Below, one piece after another: positions 41,544 through 51,114 of a stretch of DNA of 64,000 nucleotides. Origin of the DNA: Pseudooceanicola atlanticus (GTDB taxonomy: Bacteria > Pseudomonadota > Alphaproteobacteria > Rhodobacterales > Rhodobacteraceae); assembly GCF_000768315.1 (NCBI RefSeq), contig NZ_AQQX01000001.1, positions 744,001-808,000 on the forward strand, read 5' to 3'. The notes under the pieces were generated by a model. It was not told where the DNA came from and made no database searches. It was given only the letters and a program-made list of their open reading frames with translations. Made by a program: the position numbers and the translations under genes. Numbering within the stretch: position 1 is the stretch's first letter; each line of letters begins with the position of its first letter.

Positions 41544-42857
41544 TCACCCGTCCATCATCAGGCTTGGCAGCCAGAGCGACAGGCCCTGGTTGTAGATCAG
41601 CAGCCACATGATGAAGAACTCGCAGACCAGGAACCAGCCGACCCCCTTGAAGATCGTCGATAACGGCACCGCGTCCCCGACCACGTTCTTCACGATATAG
41701 ACGTTCAGCCCCACCGGTGGCGTCAGCAACCCGATCTCGATCATCTTCACCACGATCACGCCGATCCAGATCAGGTTCACGTTCATCGCGTCGAAGGCCG
41801 GCAGGAAGACCGGCAGGGTCAGCAGCATGATCCCCAGCGGGTCCAGGAACATGCCTAGGATCAGGTAGATCACCGCCAGCGCGATCACCAGCTGGATTTC
41901 TCCCAGGTCGTAGCTCGCCACCAGGTTGGCGATGTAGGAGGGCACCCCCGCCATCGCCAGGAACCGTGTCAGCAGCACCGCCCCGATCGCCAGGAAGAAC
42001 AGTGACGACGTTGTCCTGAGCGCATCCATGACCGAGCTCTTCAGCACGTCCCACGATGCCCGTCCCTGCGCCCAGCCGATCACGATGGCAAAGAGCGCGC
42101 CAAGCGCTCCGGCCTCGGTCGGGGTGGCGACGCCGGCATAGATCGACCCGACGACGCCCAGCACCAGCAGCGGCAGCGGCCAGATGTCCCGCAGTACCCG
42201 GATCCGGTCCGCCCAGGTCACGGTCATCTGCACCTTGGGCGCCAGCTCAGGCCAGACGATGCAGCGGCCCACGATCATGATCGTGTAGGCCCCCGCCGTC
42301 AGCAGGCCGGGGATCAGCCCGGCGATCAGCAGCCGCCCCACCGATTGTTCGGTGAAGAAGCCGTAGATCACGAAGGCGATCGAGGGCGGGATCAGCGCCC
42401 CCAGCGTCCCCGAGGCCGCAACCGTCCCGGTGGCCAGCGACTTGTCATAGCCGAAGCGCAGCATCTCCGGGATCGCCAGCCGCCCCACGGCCGCCGAGGT
42501 TGCCACCGACGATCCGGATGCCGCGGCGAACCCCGCGGCGGTGAAATTCGTGGCCACCGCCAGCCCGCCCGGCAAGGCGTTCAGCCAGACCCGCGCCGCA
42601 GCGTATAGCGACGAGGTCAGCCCCGTCTTGTAGGCAATCGCCCCCATCAGCAGGAACATCGGGATCGCCGACAATTCCCAGGACGAGGTGAACTCGTGCG
42701 GCAGCGACCCCACCATGGCAAAGGCCGCGCGTTCGTTGCGCACGATGATGATCCCGACGAACGAGACCGACCCGAGCGCGAAGGCAATCGGCACCCGTGC
42801 CGCCAGCAGCACCAGGATGGCGCCTATGCCCATGAAACCAATCGTTAGTGAATCCAT
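41544..42857 (-). CDS. TRAP transporter large permease, DctM type (set 2)
   Basis: 437 residues with about twelve helices. It shows the family motifs ASGSSVATSAAVGRLAIPEM, GTLGALIPPSIAFVIYG and YAGVATPTEAGALGA. It is only moderately similar to the set-1 protein, so the two are not a recent duplication. Its start is 83 bases after the dctQ stop. A 230-bp gap separates it from lysR. Confidence 0.92.
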   Translation of the reverse strand: MDSLTIGFMGIGAILVLLAARVPIAFALGSVSFVGIIIVRNERAAFAMVGSLPHEFTSSWELSAIPMFLLMGAIAYKTGLTSSLYAAARVWLNALPGGLAVATNFTAAGFAAASGSSVATSAAVGRLAIPEMLRFGYDKSLATGTVAASGTLGALIPPSIAFVIYGFFTEQSVGRLLIAGLIPGLLTAGAYTIMIVGRCIVWPELAPKVQMTVTWADRIRVLRDIWPLPLLVLGVVGSIYAGVATPTEAGALGALFAIVIGWAQGRASWDVLKSSVMDALRTTSSLFFLAIGAVLLTRFLAMAGVPSYIANLVASYDLGEIQLVIALAVIYLILGMFLDPLGIMLLTLPVFLPAFDAMNVNLIWIGVIVVKMIEIGLLTPPVGLNVYIVKNVVGDAVPLSTIFKGVGWFLVCEFFIMWLLIYNQGLSLWLPSLMMDG

Positions 42858-42940
42858 CTGTCAGCTTCCCTGTTGCGCCGCTGCTCCGGTCCCTCTCTCG
42901 GGGCCGCCGGGCAGGGCGTCATTGTCTGAATAAGGGGGGC

Positions 42941-43567
42941 TCAGTCGGCAGAGCCGCCGCCCCGCCCGACACCGATATTGCCGTCATCGCCCCTGTTGGC
43001 CGTGGCCTTCTCGGCTTCGGCCAGCGCCGCCTCGACCGAGGAATGCAGCGACCGGTCCGGCACGATCCTGTCCCCGCGCAGGGCAAAGACCAGGTTGTCC
43101 AGCGCGTAGATCGCCAGGTAGACGGCGGCCAGGAACGTCCCCAGCGGGAAGAACCAGCGCGCGCCCCAGACGGGGATGTCGAAGGTGGCGGTTTCCCAGA
43201 CCTCGCCGATCTCGGTCTGGTGCAGGGCTTCCTCGAACCCCTGAACGCAGAGGATCGCGGCGTAGATGCCGCCGATCGTGCAGCCGAACAGCTTGAACCA
43301 GGCCAGCTTGCGCGGGGCCAGGTGCTGGGTGAACAGCTCGACCTCCAGGTGCTCGTGATCGCGTGTCACGGCCCCCAGCGGCAGCCAGACCAGGGCAACC
43401 ATGTAATAGGCGGACACGATCTCCAGCGTGCCGGTGATGGGTTTGTGGAAGATGTATTTCATGGCCACGTCCAGAGAAATCTGAAGCATCATCAACACGA
43501 TGACGGCGCCGCCGACCAAGGCGACCAGGCCGGAAACACGGCTTGCGACGGATTCGATCGCACGCAT
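42941..43567 (-). CDS. TRAP transporter small permease, DctQ type (set 2)
   Basis: 208 residues with four membrane helices and a charged C-terminal tail of about 40 residues (DRSLHSSVEAALAEAEKA, then a glycine-rich end) that is longer than usual. Motifs AMKYIFHKPITGTLEIVS and RDHEHLEVELFTQHL fit the family. It lies 63 bp after dctP of the same set. Confidence 0.88.
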   Translation of the reverse strand: MRAIESVASRVSGLVALVGGAVIVLMMLQISLDVAMKYIFHKPITGTLEIVSAYYMVALVWLPLGAVTRDHEHLEVELFTQHLAPRKLAWFKLFGCTIGGIYAAILCVQGFEEALHQTEIGEVWETATFDIPVWGARWFFPLGTFLAAVYLAIYALDNLVFALRGDRIVPDRSLHSSVEAALAEAEKATANRGDDGNIGVGRGGGSAD

Positions 43568-43630
43568 ATCGGTGTTCCTTGGATATTTGAGAGGGAAGGG
43601 GGCCGGACCCGATGGCCCGGCCCCGGCAAC

Positions 43631-44731
43631 TCACAGCTTGGAGAAGATCTCGGCTTCCAGGGCGTCGCGATAGGCGTCCTTGTCCTGGCCGACCTCGGCC
43701 ACGATCTCGGTCCACTTCTCGACCAGGCCCATGAAGGTCATGACGATCTCCTCGGCATTCTCGATGCCGTCTTCCTGGCCCTGGGCGATGGTGTCGGCGA
43801 CCGCGTTGGCCTGCACCTCGTCCCAGGCGGCGACAAAGGCGTCATCCGCCGGGGCCACCGTGCCGCCGTTCTCGCGCAGCCAGTCCATGCCGGCCTCGCC
43901 ATCGGCGACATAGGCCCACATGATATCTGCCACGTTCTGGGACATCTCGCTCATGAAGATGTCACGCTGTTCCTGGGTCAGGTCCTCCCAGCTGTCGGCG
44001 TTCATGGCAAAGTTCATGGTGCCGAAATACGACCCAAGCGATGTGGTCCAGGCGGCCTTGGCGAAATCCTTCAGGTTGTAGGTGTTCAGCCAGGCGGTCG
44101 ACCCCGCGGCACAGCTGATCTGGCCCCGCTGCATCGCCTCGTACATCTCGGCGGTGGTGATCGACACCGGCGCCGCGCCGATGGCCTGCATGCCGCGGCC
44201 CACCGACGATGTCGCACGGATCTTCACGCCCTGGATGTCGTCCAGCCCGTCGATCGGGTCCTTGCAGATCACGTGGTAGGACCCGGTGGCCGACCAGCTC
44301 AGGCCCACGACATTGTTCTTCTCGCGTTCCTTCACGCAATCGGGGCAATGCAGCAGCTGCATCTCGTTCATCGCGGCGGCCATGACCTTGGGGTCTTCGC
44401 CCACAACGATCATGCCCGACAGCATCGACGACACGGGCAGGGATGCCTTGACGTAGATGTCGACGACGCTGGCACTGTCGAGGATCGAATTGCCCACGTT
44501 GTTCAGCAATTCCTTCGGCCCGCCCATGGCGCCGCCGGGGAATTTCTCGAAGGTCAGCTCGCCATTGGTGCGCTCGGTGATGCGCTCCATCGTCGGCAGG
44601 GTGCCGTTCACATAGGTCGTATGCGTGGGCGAGGTATAGCTGCCATAGGTCAGCTCGCGCGCCATCCCGGCACTGGCAGCCAAAGCGATACCGGCTGCCG
44701 CCGCGGCGACAGGTGCAAAACGAAAGTTCAT
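43631..44731 (-). CDS. TRAP transporter solute-binding protein, DctP type (set 2)
   Basis: 366 residues with a signal peptide (MNFRFAPVAAAAAGIALAAS). It shows KFPGGAMGGPKELLNNVGN, CKDPIDGLDDIQGVKIRAT and TTAEMYEAMQRGQISCAAGS, the last being the family substrate-site region. It opens the set-2 operon (dctP-dctQ-dctM), the reverse gene order of set 1. The upstream region carries a palindrome at 44837. Confidence 0.9.
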   Translation of the reverse strand: MNFRFAPVAAAAAGIALAASAGMARELTYGSYTSPTHTTYVNGTLPTMERITERTNGELTFEKFPGGAMGGPKELLNNVGNSILDSASVVDIYVKASLPVSSMLSGMIVVGEDPKVMAAAMNEMQLLHCPDCVKEREKNNVVGLSWSATGSYHVICKDPIDGLDDIQGVKIRATSSVGRGMQAIGAAPVSITTAEMYEAMQRGQISCAAGSTAWLNTYNLKDFAKAAWTTSLGSYFGTMNFAMNADSWEDLTQEQRDIFMSEMSQNVADIMWAYVADGEAGMDWLRENGGTVAPADDAFVAAWDEVQANAVADTIAQGQEDGIENAEEIVMTFMGLVEKWTEIVAEVGQDKDAYRDALEAEIFSKL

Positions 44732-44836
44732 CTGGTTCTCCTCCCTTGAACTCCGGACCGCCCGTCATGGTTGTTTTCACGGGCGGCTATGTCAGGCCGT
44801 TTGAAACCGGCTCTTGTCCCCTGAGGCTACTTATTG

Positions 44837-44846
44837 ACCGGCCGGT
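44837..44846. promoter_or_regulatory. Palindrome ACCGGCCGGT, candidate TetR-type operator upstream of set-2 dctP
   Basis: The perfect 10-bp palindrome sits in TTGACCGGCCGGTAA, similar to many TetR-family operators. It lies in the 331-bp space 44732-45062 between the divergent dctP and lectin-like genes, which otherwise shows no gene. No TetR gene is present in the window. Confidence 0.35.
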
Positions 44847-45062
44847 AAGCAAGAATTTCATGTGCTGCGGGCGCGCGGCACCGGGCGTTGCACACCGGGA
44901 CTCCGGATGACGTAAGGTAAATAAGTGAGGATCGTCAGGGTCTTGCCGGGCATACCGGAGAGTATGAAATTGTGCCGGCCGACCGGATATTTCCCATTTC
45001 TTCGTCCCATTGTTGCCGGATTTCTGGGTCACACAGGGTCGGCAAGACCAAGGAAGACTCCA

Positions 45063-45410
45063 ATGCAGAAGCTCAACAACAACTCGATTGGCGTGGCACA
45101 GGGCGAATCCGTGCTGTTTTCCGACTGTGAAAGTGGCGGTGAGATGTGGACGGGCGAAGGCAGCCGCGAAAGCCGCCAGCGTATCATCTTCAAGGAACGG
45201 TTCCGGGGGCAGCCCGTCGTTCATTGTTCGATGACGATGTGGGACGTGGACAACAGCGCCAATGTGCGCGCCGATGTCACCGCGCAATGCATCGACGGAA
45301 ACGGCTTCGACATCGTGTTCCGTACATGGGGCGATACCCGCATCGCGCGGGCCCGGATCGGATGGATGGCCATCGGTGAGGTCGCGGAACGCGACGACTG
45401 GGACGTCTGA
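45063..45410 (+). CDS. H-type lectin domain protein
   Basis: 115 residues. The pattern RIIFKERFRGQPVVHCSMTM, then NVRADVTAQCIDGNGFDIVF and WGDTRIARARIGWMAIGE matches the H-type (discoidin I/snail agglutinin) lectin domain, whose members bind N-acetylgalactosamine as trimers. No signal peptide is seen, so it may be cytoplasmic or exported by another route. ATG 45063 has AAGGAAG seven bases upstream; the in-frame extension to 44925 has no family match. Confidence 0.78.
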   Translation: MQKLNNNSIGVAQGESVLFSDCESGGEMWTGEGSRESRQRIIFKERFRGQPVVHCSMTMWDVDNSANVRADVTAQCIDGNGFDIVFRTWGDTRIARARIGWMAIGEVAERDDWDV

Positions 45411-45540
45411 CGCCACGGCCTGCGCCGCGGCGCGGGCGCTCGACCCCGGGCAGGCCGCTGCGCCTGACCTGACCGGACCGTTTGGCCCGGCTTTTTCCCT
45501 GTAACCAGATCTTTCGGCGCCGCCCCGATGCTGCGCTGCA

Positions 45541-45582
45541 GTACCGACGTGATACCGACGTCATACCGACGCGATACCGATG
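45541..45582. repeat. 11-bp tandem repeat upstream of ychF
   Basis: GTACCGACG at 45541 is followed by ATACCGACG at 45552 and 45563 and ATACCGATG at 45574, all 11 bp apart. The unit reads toward ychF, which starts 125 bp later. It is the same unit and orientation (relative to the downstream gene) as the array at 3068-3109. Confidence 0.85.
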
Positions 45583-45706
45583 GGGGTGTCCTGGCACCTC
45601 TCCCTGCGGCTTTCACGCCCGTTCCGCCCTTGTTTTGCACCGCTCTCTTGCTTCGCCGGACCCCGCGGCGTAGACAGCGCCAAACGTGCGAAATCAGGGG
45701 GATCCG

Positions 45707-46804
45707 ATGGGGTTCAAGATGGGGATCGTGGGGCTGCCGAATGTCGGTAAATCCACTCTTTTCAATGCATTGACGAAGACCGCCGCGGCGCAAGCGGCGA
45801 ATTTTCCCTTCTGCACGATCGAACCCAATGTCGGTGAGGTCGCGGTCCCCGATGCCCGCCTGGACACCCTCGCCAAGATCGCCCAATCCAAGGAGATCAT
45901 CCCCACGCGGATGACCTTTGTCGACATTGCTGGCCTAGTGAAGGGCGCGTCCAAGGGTGAAGGCCTCGGGAACCAATTTCTTGCGAATATTCGGGAGGTT
46001 GACGCCATCGCGCACGTGCTGCGCTGCTTCGAGGATGGCGACGTCACCCATGTCGAAGGCCGCGTCGACCCCGTCGCCGACGCCCAGACCATCGAGACCG
46101 AATTGATGCTGGCCGACCTCGAGTCGATCGAGAAGCGCCGCGCCAACCTGGTGCGCAAACTCAAGGGCAGCGACAAGGAAGCCCAGCAGCAGGATCGGCT
46201 TCTCGCCGCGGCGCAGGAAGTCCTGGAGGACGGCCGCCCCGCCCGCGTCGTCGAGGTGGATGCAGAAGACGCCAAGGCATGGAAAATGCTGCAACTTCTG
46301 ACGACGAAACCGGTGCTCTACGTCTGCAACGTGTCCGAGGAAGAGGCCGGGGAGGGCAACGAACACTCCGCCGCCGTCGCCGCCATGGCCGCCGAGCAGG
46401 GCAATTCCCACGTGATCATCTCTGCCCGGATCGAGGAAGAGATCAGCCAGCTCGACGCTGAAGAGGCCGAGATGTTCCTGGGCGAGATGGGCCTGGAAGA
46501 ACCGGGCCTCGACCGCCTGATCCGCGCGGGCTATGAACTGCTCCACCTTGAGACCTATTTCACCGTTGGCCCGAAAGAGGCGCGGGCCTGGACGATCAAG
46601 TCCGGCACCGCTGCTCCGCAGGCTGCGGGCGTGATCCATGGGGATTTCGAGAAGGGCTTTATCCGCGCGGAAACAGTGGCTTACGACGATTTTGTCGAAT
46701 GCAACGGCGAGGCCGGGGCGCGCGACAAGGGCAAGCTGCGGGCGGAAGGCAAAAGCTATATCGTGAAGGACGGCGACGTCCTGCACTTCCTTTTCAACGG
46801 GTGA
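45707..46804 (+). CDS. ychF: Ribosome-binding ATPase YchF (OLA1 family)
   Basis: 365 residues, cytoplasmic. An Obg-family P-loop protein that prefers ATP and binds ribosomes. [18 protein letters not shown] is the P-loop, [20 protein letters not shown] the G3 region, and CNVSEEE replaces the NKxD guanine motif, which is the hallmark of YchF. A coiled-coil insert and a C-terminal TGS domain ([20 protein letters not shown]) follow. ATG 45707 follows an AGGGGG ribosome site. Confidence 0.96.
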   Translation: MGFKMGIVGLPNVGKSTLFNALTKTAAAQAANFPFCTIEPNVGEVAVPDARLDTLAKIAQSKEIIPTRMTFVDIAGLVKGASKGEGLGNQFLANIREVDAIAHVLRCFEDGDVTHVEGRVDPVADAQTIETELMLADLESIEKRRANLVRKLKGSDKEAQQQDRLLAAAQEVLEDGRPARVVEVDAEDAKAWKMLQLLTTKPVLYVCNVSEEEAGEGNEHSAAVAAMAAEQGNSHVIISARIEEEISQLDAEEAEMFLGEMGLEEPGLDRLIRAGYELLHLETYFTVGPKEARAWTIKSGTAAPQAAGVIHGDFEKGFIRAETVAYDDFVECNGEAGARDKGKLRAEGKSYIVKDGDVLHFLFNG

Positions 46805-46816
46805 TCCGGGGGCGGC

Positions 46817-47551
46817 TCAGGCCGCGTAGCCGAGCAGCCGTTCCATGATCTGCAAACCGTAATTGCGGCCGGCCAGGTTGATCTGGAACCCTTCCCGCAG
46901 CGCCTCTCGATCGGGGTCCGCCATCGCCTGCAGCTTCTTTTCGCTGCGATGCGACGAGCGGTGGACCTCATCCCCTTGAAAATGAGGGATTTCCACGTCC
47001 TCGGGGACGGCAAAGGCGGCGCGGAACGCTGCCTCGTCGGACAGCAAGTCCTCCATCCGCCGGACCGGGGTTTCCATGCCAAGCGCCACGAGGTTGTAGC
47101 TTAGGACATGGTTTATTGCGTAATAATAACAGGCGTTTGGCAGGCTCACCGGCGCGCCGATCCGGGCCAGTTCGGCCAGCGATGCCTTCAGCACATGCTG
47201 GAAATGCCCGGGATTGCCGCTGAGCACCCCGTTGGAGATCCAGGCAAAGCAGCTTTCGATCTGCGCGACCGGTTCGCGGACAAGCAACCAGTAGTCGCCC
47301 CCCGCTGCCTGGCAGACCGGTTTCAGGTCCTGTGGTGGAAACAAGGTATGCACAGCGACAGTGCGGTTTCCAGCCGCGTCGGAGGCGGCCATGCTGTCGA
47401 TGAATTCGTTAACGGATTGGCTGCCTTGGCCCAGTGGGCATTTCTTCACGAAATGCTGGGAGCCATGGCTGACCTCGTAGCCCGGTATCTCGGACAAAAT
47501 CTCGGAAATAGAGTGGGTTGCCGAGAAGCCGATGGATTCCGCCACGATCAT
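46817..47551 (-). CDS. Sulfotransferase-like P-loop protein
   Basis: 244 residues. The start, ESIGFSATHSISEIL, occupies the place of the PAPS 5'-phosphate loop, and LLVREPVAQIESCFAWISN resembles the 3'-phosphate motif (R and S spaced as in sulfotransferases). The overall length and helix pattern fit small bacterial sulfotransferases that modify lipids or polysaccharides, but the first loop is degenerate. It ends 13 bp from the ychF stop (convergent). Confidence 0.55.
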   Translation of the reverse strand: MIVAESIGFSATHSISEILSEIPGYEVSHGSQHFVKKCPLGQGSQSVNEFIDSMAASDAAGNRTVAVHTLFPPQDLKPVCQAAGGDYWLLVREPVAQIESCFAWISNGVLSGNPGHFQHVLKASLAELARIGAPVSLPNACYYYAINHVLSYNLVALGMETPVRRMEDLLSDEAAFRAAFAVPEDVEIPHFQGDEVHRSSHRSEKKLQAMADPDREALREGFQINLAGRNYGLQIMERLLGYAA

Positions 47552-47710
47552 GAATGTCTCCTGCCAAACGTTTGGACCACCCTAGAACGAGAAAACCGGC
47601 AGGAAAAGAATAGTCCCAAATTAACTTTTAGCCTTTGTCTCTTTGACATAAGGACGCTTGAACCTACGGTAGAATCATAGGGCTTGGCCCTGCGCGATTA
47701 GGACACTCAC

Positions 47711-48349
47711 ATGCCTTTCCAGGATCAGCGGTCTTTGCGCACCAGGTTGCGCGATGACCTTAGCCACGTGCACGAACGGTTGGACAGCCGGCTGTCGCTT
47801 GCCGACCTGACGACAGGCCAGGGGTTGCGGCGTTTCCTGTTTGCACAATCGTTCGGGTTCAGGCAGGTGATGGCCCGCCTGGACGATCAGGATCCGCCGG
47901 CGACCGCGCCGCTGCTGTCCCGGATCGCCGAGGCGCTGGATGCCGATCTGGCCACGCTGGACGCGCCCGATGCGCGGGACGTGGCGGGGCAGGAAGACCG
48001 GCCCGAGGCGGACGAGCCGCCGCTGTCGGGTCTGGCCATCGACTACATGGTTCTTGGATCGGGCCTTGGCACCACCGTCCTGCGACGCAGCTGGGCCGAG
48101 GGCACCGACGATGACGTTCGGGCCGCAGGGCAGTATTTTACCCTGCCGCGCCCGCCGCAGCCCTGGCGTGACCTTGTCATGCACCTGGGCGATCTACCGG
48201 CCAGCGGCGACCGGGCCGACCGTATCACTGGGGATGCGGAACAGATTTTCGAGTTCTTTGCGACCGGGTGGGACCGGTCCGGGGACATCAGGGTGCGGAC
48301 AGCCTCCGCACCGAAAGGAGACGCCACGCGTGACCCCACCAACCCCTGA
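47711..48349 (+). CDS. bphO: Biliverdin-producing heme oxygenase for the phytochrome
   Basis: 212 residues. The helical heme oxygenase start, LRTRLRDDLSHVHERLDSRL, holds the proximal histidine region, and LGSGLGTTVLRRSW is the distal glycine helix. The product biliverdin is the chromophore of the bacteriophytochrome encoded next, whose GTG start lies inside the last 20 bases of this gene. Tight overlap argues that enzyme and photoreceptor are made together. Confidence 0.88.
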   Translation: MPFQDQRSLRTRLRDDLSHVHERLDSRLSLADLTTGQGLRRFLFAQSFGFRQVMARLDDQDPPATAPLLSRIAEALDADLATLDAPDARDVAGQEDRPEADEPPLSGLAIDYMVLGSGLGTTVLRRSWAEGTDDDVRAAGQYFTLPRPPQPWRDLVMHLGDLPASGDRADRITGDAEQIFEFFATGWDRSGDIRVRTASAPKGDATRDPTNP

Positions 48350-50912
48350 ACGGGCCTTCGACGCGGATCAGGTCGACCTGACCAATTGCGAGCGGGAACC
48401 GATCCACATCCTCGGGACAATTCAGACCTACGGCTATCTTCTGGCCCTGTCGCCGGATTGGATCGTTGCGCATGCATCCGACAACATTGCGGACCTGCTG
48501 GGCCAGACGGCACAGGAGATCAACGGCGTGCCCGTGGCCGACCTGCTGCCCGAGGCCTCCATTCGCAAGATGCGGGCCAAGATGCAGGGCCTGCTGCATG
48601 AGGATGCGACCGTCCGGATCATTGATTTCGACCTGTTCGAGGACGGCCGTCGTTTTGATGCCGCCATCCACCAATCGGGCCGGTCCTTCGTTCTGGAGGT
48701 CGAACAGAAGGCCGATCTGAGCCCCGACCGCGACGATCTGGGCGCGGTGCAGGCGCTGGTTCACCGAATCTCGACCCGCGGCTCCATGCAGGAGATGTTG
48801 GATCAGGCCGCGCAGGGTATCCGCATGATCAGCGGGTTCGATCGCGTGATGGTCTACAAGTTCGCCGCCGATGACAGCGGTGAGGTCGTGGCCGAGGCAA
48901 AAGAGAGGTCGCTGGAAAGCTACCGGGGCCTGCGGTTCCCGGCCTCCGACATCCCGAAACAGGCCCGCGCGCTCTACACCCGCAACCTGCTGCGCCTGAT
49001 CGCCGATGTGAACGCGCCGGTTTCGGCCGTGACCCCGGCCGTGAACCCGGAGGGGGAGCCGCTGGACCTGTCGCTCGCCGCGACCCGGGCCGTGTCGCCC
49101 ATCCATCTGGAATACCTGCGGAACATGGGGGTTCAGGCCTCCATGTCCGTGTCGATCCTGCGGCGGGGCAAGCTGTGGGGCCTGCTGGCCTGCCACAACC
49201 GCACACCGCATTACATCGACTTCGAGAAACGCACCGCGATCGAGCTGTTCGGCCAGCTGTTCGCCTATGAGCTGGCGCAATGGGAAAGCGAGGCCGAAAC
49301 AGTCGAGCTTCAGCGCGCTCAAGGGCTGCATGACCGGGTGATTTCCCGCATGGCGGACGGGGAGGGGCTGTTGGAGTTCTTCTCCGATTTTGCCGAAGAC
49401 GTGTCCGAAAGCATTGCTCATGACGGCATCGCGATCTTCAGCGGTGGCGCGTACAAGGCCTATGGCTCTGCCCCCACGAAGGAGGAGTTCCTGGGCCTTG
49501 CGCGGTTCCTGAACACCGCGCCGCTGTCGCGGGTCTATTCCACGAACGAGATTTCTCGGGTCTACCCGATGGGCGAAAGCTTTTCGGACCGGGCCTGCGG
49601 GATGCTGGCCCTGCCGATTTCGCGCACGCCGCGCGACTATATCGTGCTGTTCCGCAAGGAACTGATGCAGCAGGTGACCTGGGCGGGCAATCCCGACAAG
49701 CCCGTCGAGGCCGGTGGCCCGAACGGCCAGCGCCTGACCCCGCGCAAATCCTTCGAGGCCTGGCAGCAGACCGTGACCGGCTGTTCCGCCCCCTGGACGG
49801 ATGCGGAGGTCCGGATGGCTGATGCGCTGCGCGTTACCCTGCTGGAGGTGGTCCTCAAGATCACCGACAAGGCCAACGCGGACAACAAGCGCGCCCATGA
49901 CCAGCAGGAGCTGCTGATCGCGGAGCTGAATCACCGCGTGCGCAATATCCTGAACCTGATCCGCGGGCTGGTGTCGCAAAGCCGCGTGGATGATGACAGC
50001 GTCGAAACCTATATCGCCAGTCTCGATGGACGCATCCAGTCGCTGGCCCGCGCCCATGATCAGCTGACACGCCAGGATTGGTCCGCCGTCAGCCTGCGCG
50101 AACTGGTCGAGGTCGAGATCCGCGCCTTCCTGGCCGATAATCCCGACCGGGTCGAGATTTCGGGCACGACGCCTCTGCTGTCGCCTGCGGCGTATTCGGG
50201 CATGGCGCTGGTCTTCCACGAACTGGTCACCAACTCGGTCAAGTACGGTGCGCTCAGCACGGAGTCGGGCCGTGTTGCGGTGCAGTTGATGCGGGCCAAT
50301 GATGGCGCTCTGCGGATCCTGTGGTCCGAACGCGGCGGCCCGCCGGTGCGCGCGCCCAAGCGGCGCGGTTTCGGGTCGGCCATCATCGAACGCACTGTCC
50401 CGCACGAGCTTCAGGGCACGGCGCGGGTCGATTACAACATCGCCGGCCTAGTGGCGGAGTTCTCGATCCCCGAACGTCATGTGGGCGGGGATGCCGAGGG
50501 CACATCGCCCCTGACCGAGGTCGACAATGCGATGGCCCTGCCCGATCACCCGCTGGAGGGGCACGGGCTGGTGGTCGAGGACACGATGATCATCGCCCTC
50601 GACGCGACCGACATGATGAAGGAGCTGGGCTGTGACGATGTCAGCGTCGCCGCCACGAATGCCGAGGCGCTCTCCTTCCTCGAAGACGGCACCGATGTCA
50701 CTGTCGCACTTGTCGACGTCAACCTCGGCCAGGAGACCTCGGTCGCCGTGGCGGAACGTCTTGCGGCCCTGGGCATCCCCTACCTGCTGGCCACCGGCTA
50801 TGGCGAAACCGGCGCGATGCGGCAGACCTTCCCGGATGTGAAGGTGGTGCAGAAGCCCTATTCCACCGACAGCCTGCGCGTCGCCTTTGCCGAGGTGATC
50901 GCGTCGGAATAA
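48330..50912 (+). CDS. bphP: Bacteriophytochrome: PAS-GAF-PHY with HWE-type histidine kinase and C-terminal receiver
   Basis: 860 residues, a red/far-red light sensor. Cys20 (VDLTNCEREPIHILG) is the biliverdin attachment site; the GAF domain has PASDIPKQARALY and LLACHNRTPHY; the PHY tongue has PRKSFEAW. The kinase is of the HWE/HisKA2 group: ELNHRVRNILNLI (phospho-His), VFHELVTNSVKYGA, LWSERGGPPV and GFGSAIIERTV. The receiver at the end has VALVDVNLG with the phospho-Asp. GTG 48330 is chosen for AAAGGAG nine bases upstream. No partner regulator is adjacent, so the output is unknown. Confidence 0.95.
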   Translation: MTPPTPERAFDADQVDLTNCEREPIHILGTIQTYGYLLALSPDWIVAHASDNIADLLGQTAQEINGVPVADLLPEASIRKMRAKMQGLLHEDATVRIIDFDLFEDGRRFDAAIHQSGRSFVLEVEQKADLSPDRDDLGAVQALVHRISTRGSMQEMLDQAAQGIRMISGFDRVMVYKFAADDSGEVVAEAKERSLESYRGLRFPASDIPKQARALYTRNLLRLIADVNAPVSAVTPAVNPEGEPLDLSLAATRAVSPIHLEYLRNMGVQASMSVSILRRGKLWGLLACHNRTPHYIDFEKRTAIELFGQLFAYELAQWESEAETVELQRAQGLHDRVISRMADGEGLLEFFSDFAEDVSESIAHDGIAIFSGGAYKAYGSAPTKEEFLGLARFLNTAPLSRVYSTNEISRVYPMGESFSDRACGMLALPISRTPRDYIVLFRKELMQQVTWAGNPDKPVEAGGPNGQRLTPRKSFEAWQQTVTGCSAPWTDAEVRMADALRVTLLEVVLKITDKANADNKRAHDQQELLIAELNHRVRNILNLIRGLVSQSRVDDDSVETYIASLDGRIQSLARAHDQLTRQDWSAVSLRELVEVEIRAFLADNPDRVEISGTTPLLSPAAYSGMALVFHELVTNSVKYGALSTESGRVAVQLMRANDGALRILWSERGGPPVRAPKRRGFGSAIIERTVPHELQGTARVDYNIAGLVAEFSIPERHVGGDAEGTSPLTEVDNAMALPDHPLEGHGLVVEDTMIIALDATDMMKELGCDDVSVAATNAEALSFLEDGTDVTVALVDVNLGQETSVAVAERLAALGIPYLLATGYGETGAMRQTFPDVKVVQKPYSTDSLRVAFAEVIASE

Positions 50913-51114
50913 GCCATCGCCCGCGCGCAGGCCGGCCCTTTGCCCATGAGCTGGGGCCCGCGCGGCTCTTGCTGGGGTGGTCGTGACCGGCGGCCACCTG
51001 TCGCCGGTCCGTGTTTCGGGCCCGCGAACCTTCTGCATTGCATCCTGTTGGATTTTCCCGAAACCCGGCAAAATCCCCTTGTTCCGCTGTCGTACACTGG
51101 TTACACGGGTCGAC

